Assembly: GCA_022385805.1 (NCBI GenBank)
Contig: MU277716.1
Location: 62,001-126,000, forward strand
Reading direction: 5' to 3'
From: Pilatotrama ljubarskyi
Lineage: Eukaryota > Basidiomycota > Agaricomycetes > Polyporales > Polyporaceae
DNA length: 64,000 nt
Part shown: positions 44,723 through 55,133 of the stretch, in pieces
Layout of the letters: each line of letters opens with the position of its first letter
Numbering within the stretch: position 1 is the stretch's first letter
Position numbers and translations under genes: made by a program
Notes under the pieces: model-generated
What the model saw: only the letters and a program-made list of their open reading frames with translations
Database searches by the model: none
Told to the model about the DNA's origin: nothing

Positions 44723-47186
44723 ATGGCCACGCAAGCTTCACGACGTGCGTTCCCACCAGAGCAATCGCGTTAGGAATCCGAGCGGAGGCTGATCACACCA
44801 ATCCCAGTTCTCGGCCGAAGCCTGGTCAAGTTTCGGCCTCCCGTGCTTCCGCGCTCCCAGTTCGCGAGGAGACTGTTGTCCACGGGCACTGAGGGCGCAT
44901 CTGCGGTACGCCACCAGCCTCGACCACGTCGTCTAACCCACATTCTCACATTCGTGCGCCTGGGAAGCCGCCCCCGCCCAGGCCATCATTGTGGAAGCGC
45001 TTCCTCCAGGTCACCGGGAGCATCACTCTGGTCACTCTCGCTACCGGCGGCGCATTTTACTATGTCGCGCAGAAGGATCGTCAGCCCGGGCCTCAGCTGC
45101 CTCACGACCCGACCAAGAAGACCCTTGTCATCCTCGGAAGCGGATGGGGTGCTACGAGTCTGCTGAACTCGCTGGACACCGTTGATTACAATGTGGTAAG
45201 TATTTGCGAGCTTGCTCAGGCGATGTGCAAGACGTCACAACGCGACCAGATTGTCATCAGCCCGAAGAACTACTTCCTCTTCACCCCTCTCCTGCCCAGC
45301 GTTGCAGTGGGTACGCTGAGCCCGCGCTCAATTCTGCAGCGTGAGTTGCGTCATAACTGTGTCTTTCGAAGCGTCCGCCTGACCACCGGCTAAGCGACGC
45401 GTTATGTCACGCGTCATAAAAAGCGCCAAGTACAAGTCATCGAAGCGTCTGCGACGGATGTCGATGTGAGTATTGGAAGACATAACGTTGTGCTAATGTC
45501 CTAATCACACTGCATTCAGCCTGTTACGAAAACTGTCACCTTTGCCGGTAAGTCGACCCGACTGGAGCAGAGATGGCACGAGCTAAGACGTGCAAATCAG
45601 ATACCTCTGAGATCCAGGGCCTGGTCTCCACAACTACGATACCCTATGACTATCTAGTCTTCGCCGTCGGTGCGGAAGTTCAGACCTTCAACATCCCGGG
45701 TGTGAGAGAACACGCGTGCTTTATGAAGGAGCTGGAGGACGCGGAGAAGATGCAGCGTCGATTCCTAGATTGTAAGTGCTCTATGTCACCGTAACAAGGT
45801 ATGCTATAATGATGATCGACAGGTCTGGAATCCGCCGCATTCCCCGGTCAAACGACTGACGAGATCAAGAGGTTGCTCCACATGGTGAGATGACTCTTCC
45901 ACGGACGCGGTTTCGCTATTGACATCGACCACCAGGTTGTCGTCGGCGGCGGTCCTACCGGTGTTGAGCTGAGGTAGGCCAGCAACTCTCTGGTATGAGT
46001 CCGGGATGCTGACGTCATCGCAGCGGTGAAATCCACGACTTCCTCGAGCAGGATCTTCGGTCATGGTATCCCGAGCTTGCCGAGCACGTCCGCATCTCCC
46101 TCGTGGAGGCGCTTCCCTCCGTTCTCCCGATGTTCAGCAAGCAGCTGATCGAGTACACTGAGTCGACGTTCAAGGAAGCGAAGATCGACATCCTCACCAA
46201 GACGATGGTGAAGGAAGTCAAGGACAAGAGCGTCGTCCTTCAGCTCCCCGACAAGAGCATCGCCGAGGTTCCCTGTGGTCTCGTCGTCTGGGCTGCTGTA
46301 CGTGTTCACGTCCCCCTATGTATGACTACGGCGCTGACAGTGGACAATGCAGGGAAACACCCTTCGCAAGGTTACGCGGGACCTGATGGCGAAGTTCCCA
46401 GACGTACAGACGAACAGGCGCGGTATCACTGTCGATGGTGAGCTCACCTTCCTGTCTGACGCGATTACTCCGCGATGCTAACGTCTCTCCCAGAGTGCCT
46501 CCGCATGGTCGGCTCCAACGGTAGCATCTTCGCGATCGGTGACTGCACCGCGACGTCGTACGCGCCCACCGCACAGGTCGCCTCGCAACAGGGTGCCTAC
46601 CTCGCGCGCCTGCTTGCGCAAATTGCCAAGAAGGATGAGGTCGAGGCGCGCTTGAAGGAGCTGCAGCTCACATCTGCTCCTGAGGCGAAGGAGGAGCGTG
46701 AGCAGCTGGAGAAGCGCCTGGCGAAGCTCGAGAAGCTCCGGCCGTTCAAGTACTCGCACCAGGGCTCGCTTGCGTACGTCCATCCCCTCCGTGTATGTAG
46801 CAGGGAATGAGGCTGACCATCTTTGTAGGTACATCGGTTCGGATAGGGCTATCGCTGACCTGCCGTTTTTTAACGGAAACGTAAGTGGTTCTACATGTGT
46901 CATCTGTGGACGTTTGCTTATCAGATTCTGCACAGTTGGCTACCGGCGGTGTCGCGACTGTACGTATGCACCAATAAATGCAGGGGCCTCACGCTGACTC
47001 CTCATCCACAGTACCTCTTCTGGCGCAGCGCGTACCTCAGCACCCTCTTCTCGATGCGCAACCGCACGCTCGTAGCGACGGACTGGCTCTACGTCAAGCT
47101 CTTCGGACGGTACGCTCACCTCACCTCCCTTCCTCCTTCCACGCCCTATCTAACGTCTTGCATTCAGCGATGTGAGCCGTGAGTGA
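44723..47186 (+). CDS. Alternative (type II) NADH dehydrogenase, external NDE type, mitochondrial
   Basis: Rotenone-insensitive, non-pumping NADH:ubiquinone oxidoreductase. Joining exon 1 (ATG 44723, MATQASR) over a 56-nt GTGCGT..CCCAG intron yields LLGRSLVKFRPPVLPRSQFA and RRLLSTGTEGASA, a strong presequence. After a second intron comes LWKRFLQVTGSITLVTLATG, a membrane helix typical of intermembrane-space NDE enzymes. Two Rossmann motifs follow: LVILGSGWGATSLLNSL (FAD) and VVVGGGPTGVELSGEI (NADH). Further blocks are ISPKNYFLFTPLLPSVAVGT, FAIGDCTATSYAPTAQVASQ, FKYSHQGSLAYIGSDRAIAD and a C-terminal WRSAYLSTLFSMRNRTLVAT. It ends GRDVSRE after a final intron. About twelve exons. No EF-hand insert seen. 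Confidence 0.9.
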
Positions 47187-48120
47187 GCTGTACGTGTAGC
47201 TCATCATACGCACACGTAATCTCTTGTGTCCGGTATGGACTTGACGTGGCCATAGAATATTTACGACTTGACTAGTTGAATAGACTTTATAGAGGTATTA
47301 GTAGTTGTCCTGCCTTACACCCCTACCGTATGCTCCTCCCGCTACCTGTCGTGTCTCTCAGGTGTGTCGCTCAAAGGACTCGAACGTGCCTTTTTGCTTG
47401 GCAATCGTCGCAGAGTACTATACGCGGTTGAAGTGTTTTTCGTGGGCACGATCCTTCAGCTTCATTGGCGGAGTGGGGTGTCTCCGGCGTCAAACGCAAA
47501 CGATCCCATGAACGTGTCATCAAGTTCATCAAGTTCGTGGTATTCGTATAAGTGCATGCTCCGTGTATGCCGGATATCCCCGCTTCCTTCTACTAAGCTG
47601 TCGTTTCATGAGGAGCCGATAGCGAATAGGGGAGGACGGAAGGTGAGCAAGCATTTGTGCATTTACCAGATTGACCAGATTCTCACACACGTCGTTTGCA
47701 GTCTGCACTCCAGGAGGCACTTCGAGTCATGACTGCGTCCCTCTACGTCGACCAAAATGCATATCTTGTGCATCACATTGGATTGCGTGGAGATTCCATT
47801 CCGACCGTCTCCTGATATTGTAGTGGTCACCTCATGTGCTGGGGTACGGCTCGCACGGCAGAAGACGGTGGTTGACCTTTCGTGCATTGACCGCCGATCA
47901 CAAAAGCTCGCAAGCACAGGCTTGCTCCCACCGTTCCGCTAATCTTGGACCGCGATTGGAGAGCGAATCTAAATGGGCGCGAGTGCGCCTTCTCCCTCTT
48001 CTAGTCCGTCCCGAAGCTGAAAAACCGTGCGCCCGATACTTTTTGAGTTGACCTTTTTCAGGCGTGCCATCTCGAAGGTGCATGAAGTGGGCGACCTCCC
48101 ACGGCATAGCAAGCCGTCCT

Positions 48121-48129
48121 ATCAGATAA
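48121..48129 (+). promoter_or_regulatory. Iron-GATA-like site ATCAGATAA
   Basis: Exact match to ATCWGATAA, the consensus reported for fungal iron-responsive GATA repressors (SreA/Sre1/Fep1 group). It lies 2.4 kb before the ferric reductase ATG, which is far for a fungal promoter site. Confidence 0.3.
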
Positions 48130-49680
48130 GATCCGCGCAGGCCATCACCAGGACACCTCTGAATATCGCAGTCTGGTGCCCGGAGTTGCAACAAGCAAGT
48201 GGTCCGACAGAGCGTTGGACAGTCGGTCAGACAACCGGTGTGTGACGGTTCCGCAACCTCGCTGCCGCCCTTGAACTTACCTGACATGACCGTCATCGCC
48301 CGCAGTGCACATGGTGACTGCAACGCATGGCGTCGGAACCCCGAGCAGGCCCTTCCAGATGTCACCGTCTTTTGAATCGGCGCACAGCAAGAAATGGTGT
48401 TACGAACTGCGTAAATGTTGGAAGAGGCCATAGCATGGTATCTGATAGGGAACTTGTCCTTCCTCAAAGAGCAATACTCCATGCATCTGAGACAAGCGGT
48501 GCTATATCTGTCAGATTGGCAGCCACAACGGTCCTCACAGAGATTGCATCTGCCAGAAGTTACACCGCTGTAGCAACGGTGAGTCCGCGCCCGGTCTAAG
48601 TCTCTCCTGCGCATCAAGCATAGCTCCGTTTCCAGAACGTCTGCGGTCACTCAAGAGCAGCTTCTGAGGACCGGCGAAAGCGTCTATGTTGTCATACTCA
48701 CGTCTTCATTGTCGCACTCTACGAGATCCGATTTTTTTTCGGCCTGTGAGAAGCATACAGTGAGTAACGCCTTGAACATCGGGAGTCTTAGTGACGGATG
48801 CATCGATGTTATCGCTTTAGCAGGACATCACACGTACGATCCCGGAGGCTATAGCCTTTCTTCTGGGTTGTGCTGTCAAATTAGCTCCAGGAACGCTACG
48901 AACAGTGCCAGCGGAGACCCGCTGCCGTACCAAAGGCTCGTCCAAAGATACCACAGCAGAGTACCGTCATCTTCACTTGTCCCATGCCTATCGGGCCCAG
49001 CAAGGCATGAGGCGACCAGGCGTTCTCTCGTCTTCTATGTCTGTTTTCTCAGACTGACCTGCACCGTTCAGGTGCATAACATATTCACGCCTTTCCCGTT
49101 GAGACCACGCTGCTCATTGGCACGGCCTGTACCGCGGATGTTGGCTCGACGTTCCCATGCCCATGCAGGACCGATAATCTGAGCCGCATGTACAAGTGTT
49201 CGCCGCCATATTCAGAACGTGCTACGGGCGGAGATGCAGACCTTATTCCATAGTCTTCTGATCTGGCGTCATTGGTTGTAAAGGCCGGTATGTCAATACT
49301 TTTCGCAGTCAATCATGATAACTATCAGATCCGCCTGTCGACAGACGTCGGTATTTCAAGCTTCAAGCGGCGTTCTCGGTGCTCTACAAACCACATCTTC
49401 GCTGATTGACATCCCTCTCAAGCGGGGCATAGTGCCACGCTTCTCACCCTCATTGCCTGCGGTTTAGCGTTGCTACGCCGAGCTGCTACAGTATACTCGG
49501 TGAGCTCCGCATGAACTCTCACCTTGCCGCACTGAGATGTACACACCGGTGTCAGTGCGGATTGAGCCATGTCGTGGAAGATGCCCGTCATCTTGGGTAG
49601 TCATTCAGATCCGAAGGCCGTTGGTCATGGTACTGAGGCCGTCTCTTCGCGGCGACTTCGGAGAGCGGAGAAGTCCCTTA

Positions 49681-49730
49681 TCATATCAGATAAGACAGCC
49701 CCGCCGTGCCGGTTGTCTTATCTGATATGA
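49681..49730. promoter_or_regulatory. Perfect 17-bp inverted repeat with paired ATCAGATAA sites
   Basis: Left arm 49681-49697 and right arm 49714-49730 are exact reverse complements (TCATATCAGATAAGACA), with a 16-nt GC-rich spacer. Each arm holds ATCAGATAA (49685-49693 forward; 49718-49726 reverse), the iron-GATA consensus. It lies about 0.8 kb upstream of the first ferric reductase ATG. The repeat is seen directly; iron control is inference. Confidence 0.6.
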
Positions 49731-50457
49731 CAGCCGCCCGTCCTGGCGCTTCGTGGACCAGTAGGATCAGATGGCAGCCTGAGCTCTCCTGAGCTCCTCC
49801 CAAGCTCCTCCGGTTCGAAGACCCTGTGATGCTCGTGCAGTGTCAGTACGACGTCCGAGTTGATATGTAAGACTCATGAGGCATCTCTCACACGCTTTCT
49901 ATGCTGACATATGTGCCTTTTATGTCCACAGATGTACCAAAACCCGTGACGTTGGCATGCCATGGGTGAGCATGCCTCTTCATCGGTTACTGCCGCCGTC
50001 AAGTTGAGTCTGACCCCAGTGATCTGGCAGAGCTTAGCACCCTGTTGCAACCCGCCCAAACGGAACGGAGTACGCGTGCGCTCCACTCCGGCTGTATGTG
50101 AACAGCCAACCAGCGGAACATTCCTAGTGCGGTGTCGACCAGGAAACACGAGTCGGCATTGCACAGCCGTGTCACAATGAGCGAACACGGAAATGCTCAA
50201 TCGCAAGCCGAACGGTCCGGCAGAGATCACGTACATGGGAGCCAATGGTCAGTATGAACCATCCGTTCATTTGCTGGCGAACAGGGTTCGACTGCTCGTC
50301 CATGCTGCACCCATGCTTCTGGAATGAATCCTGTGCCTCGGCGTCCCAAACGCTGCGGTCCGCCATATCATCCTTGAAATGTCGTACGCATATTCCTCCG
50401 CGTGCGTCAGCTTTTTCCCATCCCTGCACCTACCACTCGGGACACGCAGTCGGCGGG

Positions 50458-50464
50458 TATATAA
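50458..50464 (+). promoter_or_regulatory. TATA box of ferric reductase copy 1
   Basis: TATATAA 76 nt upstream of ATG 50540. Confidence 0.55.
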
Positions 50465-50539
50465 CTCTGAGCAGGCTAGTCCGACCGGCGGTAGAAATCC
50501 CGCTCTGGTACATTCCCCCACTCCCGCGCAATCGTCGAC

Positions 50540-52900
50540 ATGGACGCCTCTACGGTCCCGGCGCTCATTGCTCGCGCTGCTGCCAACCCTGACAAGCCCA
50601 TACGGACTGGTCGTAACCGAGAGTATCCGCGCCAGCTGTGGTGGTTTTTAGCTAGCTGCATTGCCTTTATCGGGCTCTGCCAGTTCGCCTCATGGATCGC
50701 GAGGAAGTACTCCTCCAGCCGCCGGTGTTCTCAAATGGACAGCGAGGCCGGTGCTCCTCCATCGACTCGCCGCTTCTCTTGGCGTCGTCTCCCGTGGGCG
50801 GCTGTCAATGCCTTCCGGGTCATTGCCTTCCGTTGGACTGCGAACATCGGCAAGTACTGCACCTTCACCTTCGCGGAGGTGTTCATCGTTTGCGGCTACA
50901 CCATCGCTCTATACACGTGGGCGTTCGTCAACAGTACGTTCTAGCAGTGCCTGCCGTACGTTCGTGCTGACACTAGCGATGTAGCGACTGATCTTGCTGG
51001 TCATAAGCTCGATACAAGCTATTGGGAAAACAGAGCCGGGGTCCTTGGTGCGAGTCAACTGCCCTTGATCGTCGCCCTCGGGACGAAGAACAACGCTCTT
51101 TCATGTAAGCCTCATGATGCGACTGCCGAATCGCTGTATACGAACTGACTTCCACCGGCAGACATCACGGGCGTCAGCCATGAAAGGGTAGGTCCCTTCT
51201 GAGACTCTATGAGAATAGCGGTGATAGCTGCGTCATCATCAGCTCAAGTTCATCCATCGTATGATAGCGCGTGTCGTCTTCGTGCTGTTATGGGCACACG
51301 GCATCGCTAGGGCAAGTGATTTCCCGGCTGCGGGCTGTCTGCCTGGCTGACACACGACATCATTCTACAGCTCATAACGTACGCACAGCGTCGCGATTCG
51401 TTCTCGTTGTAGATGCTGACGGTGTTGTTCAACATAGCCTCATGAATGCGCAATACCTTCCGTGGTTCGTGCCCCTGGGCATCGTAGCCATGTTGGCATG
51501 GACTGTGCTCCTAGTAGTATCGATCAAACCCATCCGTGCACGCGCCTACGAATTGTTCTACTATGTGCACTTCGTCTCGGTCCTGTAAGTACTTGACAAT
51601 TACGACCACACTGAGCGGACGTTGACATAGTAGCTCAACAGGATTATACTCCTAGCCGGATACTTCCACGCCGACAACCAGAAATTCGGGTTCTACGTCT
51701 GGCCATGCTTCATCATCTGGGGTCTCGACCGAGCTATCCGTCTTGGCCGGCTCATCTACTACAATCACCTCTACTTCGGCTTGTCTGAAGTCTCGCACCG
51801 ACTCGACGCGTCTGTCGAACTGCTCTCGCCTCAGTTGGTGCGGCTGCACCTCAAGCGTCCGCCGCACTTCCGCTGGACCCCAGGCCAGACCGCTTATCTC
51901 GCCATGCCGAGCGTTTCCAAGTTCCCCATCGAATCGCACCCATTCACCATTGCGAGTGTCGATGCGCGGTACGACTTGGGCGACGCCAAAAGACCGCGTC
52001 TCGCGGATGTCGAGAAGAACGGCTCTGATGCGGAGGCTGACCCAACGTTGTACTGGAACGAGCTGGTCTTCCTCATCCAAGTCCGAGAGGGCTATACACG
52101 CCGCCTGGCTGACGCTGCGGTGGAGGGTGAGAAAGTCAAAGTGTTGGTCGATGGACCCTACGGATTTTCGCCGGACCTGGATAACGACGATACGGTCGTA
52201 TTGATTGCGGGTATGCATCGTGCATCTCCTTTGCTGCAGATAATTGACATAGCCGGATACCCAGGGAGCTCTGGTGTTTCGTACACATTGTCGGCGTTCC
52301 TGGGTGTGCTGAGTCACATTCAAAAGGGCAAGAGCAAGTGTCAAAAAGTCATATTCGTCTGGTGCATCCGCGAAGCAAGTGAGTTCCCTGCAATCACCTT
52401 CCTCTCTTCGCTATCGCTGACTAATCCTCCATTCAGGCCACATCGAATGGGTTTCGAATGCGTTGACGAGGGCTCTGGAGCTCGCGCCCTCTGACGTCGA
52501 GATCGTCATCCGCATCTTCGTTACCGGTGGCAGTGCCCCGACTCTGCAAAAGGAGGGTTCTTGGAGCGAGGACGAATCGGTGCACTCCTCGCAAGGGGCG
52601 GATGGCAAGGCCAAGCCCTCATCGCTGCTCAATTTCCCGGCAGTGCAGGTGGCTGAAGGACGGCCGGACCTCTCCGCGCTCATCAAGGAGGAGGTGGAGG
52701 CTAACACTGGGCGGTTGTCCGTGACAGGTACGTGTGGCGATCTTATCGCCCGGCTTAATTTGTCTGACATGACTATGCTAGTTTGCGGCTCGCAGGGCAT
52801 TGCCCGTACGTGTCGCGAGGCCCTGAGGCTTCCGGCGACCACCGCCTTGAAGGGCGGGCCGAGCGTTGTCCTGCACGTGGAGTCTTTCGGCTATGCCTAA
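50540..52900 (+). CDS. Ferric reductase-like transmembrane flavocytochrome (FRE copy 1)
   Basis: Plasma-membrane metalloreductase that passes electrons from NADPH through FAD and two haems to extracellular Fe3+/Cu2+. The N-terminal exon has a hydrophobic helix (QLWWFLASCIAFIGLCQFAS). Bis-haem His pairs show the usual 13-residue gaps: HRMIARVVFVLLWAH and HFVSVLIILLAGYFH (the second over an intron). The FAD-binding motif is SHPFTIAS, after RWTPGQTAYLAMP. NADPH parts are GGSGVSYTLSAFLG and the late VCGSQGIARTCREA. It ends LHVESFGYA at TAA 52900. About ten exons with short introns. Tandem with copy 2. Regulation by an iron GATA factor is suggested by upstream sites. Confidence 0.88.
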
Positions 52901-53082
52901 ATGGCACGGCGTGCCTCCATAGACCGTGTTGGTCGTTATCGTTATAGTCTTGTGAGTGCCTGCCATGTATTATGCCATATATTTGCTCTAGAAGTTGCCT
53001 GTACCATGTCTAGTTTATGTGGGCGGACAGATTGTTCTGAGCTGATAGGTTAGCCGAAGACCAGCTTACGGCTCCCGTACCC

Positions 53083-53090
53083 TCATATAT
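53083..53090 (+). promoter_or_regulatory. TATA-like box in the spacer
   Basis: CATATATAAGCC, with TATATAAG about 120 nt before the ATG of the doubtful 113-aa frame. Confidence 0.25.
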
Positions 53091-53210
53091 AAGCCAGCAT
53101 CGCCCTACACCGTCAGGCAATTGAATGAGCACGACGACATACTGTAACTCTCGAGTGCAGGATGTATGAACCTTTGAACGCCGGGCCGCTTAGACGCCCA
53201 TAAACTCCGG

Positions 53211-53552
53211 ATGATCGAGAACGAAACGAAGCCGCAGCAAGGTCTCGAGCACTCTTTCTGGCAGACACGGTACACGGTGAGCCATCTCGACGACTCCCAT
53301 GACTCTCTCACTGCTTATGGCTGCCTCATGATGCGACTGCGCATCGTACATAGCTTGCTTCGCCGCGACGTTCTCTACTGCGGAATGTGCTTCAGTACCA
53401 TGTCACTGCCTCGCACTCTCCCCAGTATACGAATAGAAGCGGACGGGGAAGTTGTGATGATAGATGATGGTAAGATTCCGACTGTGGCTGGAACCGCCAG
53501 AGCGGCTCCTTTGCACACATCCGCTGTCTACCACCAACTCGGACATCGTTGA
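53211..53552 (+). CDS. Doubtful 113-aa open frame
   Basis: No family recognised. It opens MIENETKPQQGLEHSFWQTR and ends VYHQLGHR. The only support is an ATG, a TATA-like box 120 nt upstream and length; there are no membrane helices, motifs or introns. It may be chance. Confidence 0.18.
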   Translation: MIENETKPQQGLEHSFWQTRYTVSHLDDSHDSLTAYGCLMMRLRIVHSLLRRDVLYCGMCFSTMSLPRTLPSIRIEADGEVVMIDDGKIPTVAGTARAAPLHTSAVYHQLGHR

Positions 53553-55133
53553 TATTCTCGGTGCGTCATCTTCCATGTTTGAGTTGTTCGCTCGTTGACG
53601 GAAGCGGATCAGCTCATCTATCCGACTCGCAGCGTGGTCGCGCGTTCATTCCGAGCCTATTGCTCTGCTTCGCGACGAGAGTGCCTCACCGCCCGCGGAC
53701 GTAACACAGGAGCTTTATCAGGCAGCTCGGAATCTGTCAGCTCCATCTTACCCGTCACTTTACAAACTCGGTATGCAGAGACGAGGTGAGCCATCCTCCT
53801 ATTTCAGACGGCTTGTGGGCCTCTTTCTCGTACCAGACGTCCTCCCTCGGGGGATGCGGCGTCCCGGAACGCGCCCCGGAAGCTGTAAGGGCGACCAATC
53901 ACAGTTCGCCGGACTGCACAATGCGTCGCCGTTCTCCGTCTCTTCCACAGCGAGGCAGTCTGGCGCAGCAGCTTCTATCGTATCACAGCTCATCGCTTAC
54001 CGACCGAAGACGACGAATGGCGTACGATAAGGGCCCGCGCCATCCCTGACAAACGCGATGAATCGGTGATGCTCCGGAGTTGCTGTTGTTACGATGTCTA
54101 ACAGTCGAACGTACAATGCCATGCGACCTATTCCCCGCGCGCGAGCAGTCGCACAGCATTCCACGCTGTATCCGCCGCCCTCGCTCATGCTTTAGCTCGC
54201 GCAATCGCTCTGGCGTTATCACGCCTTTTGCGGACGTTGCTGTTCTCCGGGGGACGAGTTCGAGTCCTCGAGATACGCCTGCTCAGGTCATTGTTCGACA
54301 GTGCTAGTCGCCGCCGCCGCCCGCTCAGCGACCGCATGCTTGTGGATCTGCATCATATCGGTCACCGATTCTGTCGAACACCAGCTCGAACGCGAAGCTT
54401 CGTATCTCCATCCGCGTCGTTATTGAGAAGACAAGCGAGCGATGGTCCGTAGCTGATACCTGCGGCACCATCGCCGTTGAAGCTGTCCTCGGCGTTTGCA
54501 CCGAATGGCTGCTGAATCGAAATGGAGTACGTTATCGAGTTGCTTGTCCCATAGAACTCGGCCGTTCAGGCGACAGGAGCGCGGAGAGGTACCCCTGGAA
54601 GGGCGGGACCCGACATACAACAATCTCGGAGACCAATGAATTCATTGCAATACGTGTACCGCGTTAATACATAGCAGATCGCACCGCCCCCAGCCAGCAT
54701 CCGGTCGCCCAAACCCGCTCGGTCCCCGGCCGATGCAGATTCGCGCCGGTGCGATCGAGGCGTCGAAGCGTCGACTCGAACTCCGCACCAGGACGAGCTT
54801 CGAGGCGCTTCGATCGCGCCGCCGCTGCACGCTGCTGCTGATTGCGACCTGCTTCTGGAGCGAAGCTTCGTCGAGGGCCCCATGTGCCTCGGGAGAGCCC
54901 AGCGCGGCGGTCCGTCGTGCTCGCCGCGGGTGCATATCAAACTTGCGACGGATGCTCGTCTGCGTCAGACGGGTACGGTATCTGTGCGCGGGTGGGCTTC
55001 TCGGCGCTGCGCATTGCGTGCATCTGGCCGTTCGCTACTTAAGCTCGGGTGCAGGAAGGATGGGGGAGGGCAGCTTCCTGCCTCCTTTGCCGCGAGGGAC
55101 TCCCCCGCTATAGGGAATCTAGGACGCTTCAGC

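Larger units (their letters stand above)
47187..50539. other. Gene-poor stretch of 3.35 kb upstream of the ferric reductase pair
   Basis: No convincing gene. The longest frame (47898-48650 minus, 250 aa) is Cys/Arg-rich with no domain, splice support or family. The notable signals are ATCAGATAA-type sites at 48121 and 49685/49718, the latter two inside a perfect inverted repeat, and a TATATAA box at 50458. It may be decayed accessory sequence. Confidence 0.5.
52901..55133. other. 2.2-kb spacer between the two ferric reductase copies
   Basis: No recognised gene except a doubtful small frame at 53211-53552 behind a TATATAAG at 53083-53090. The right end holds the promoter of copy 2. No third ferric reductase remnant or transposon hallmark was seen. 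Confidence 0.45.

Noticed and set aside
47898..48650. 250-aa minus-strand open frame in the gene-poor stretch
   Set aside because: Cys/Arg-rich with no domain, no family resemblance and no convincing promoter or intron signals; likely chance.
49681..49730. The inverted repeat as a bacterial-type terminator or a MITE
   Set aside because: Fungal genes do not use such terminators, no gene ends here, and no target-site duplication or further transposon ends were seen.
53211..53552. 113-aa frame as a solid gene in the ferric reductase spacer
   Set aside because: Listed only at low confidence: a TATA-like box alone is weak support and nothing is recognisable in the protein.
54250..54290. GAGTTCGAGTCCTCG as a tRNA T-arm
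   Set aside because: No matching acceptor stem, box A or anticodon arm at proper spacing.
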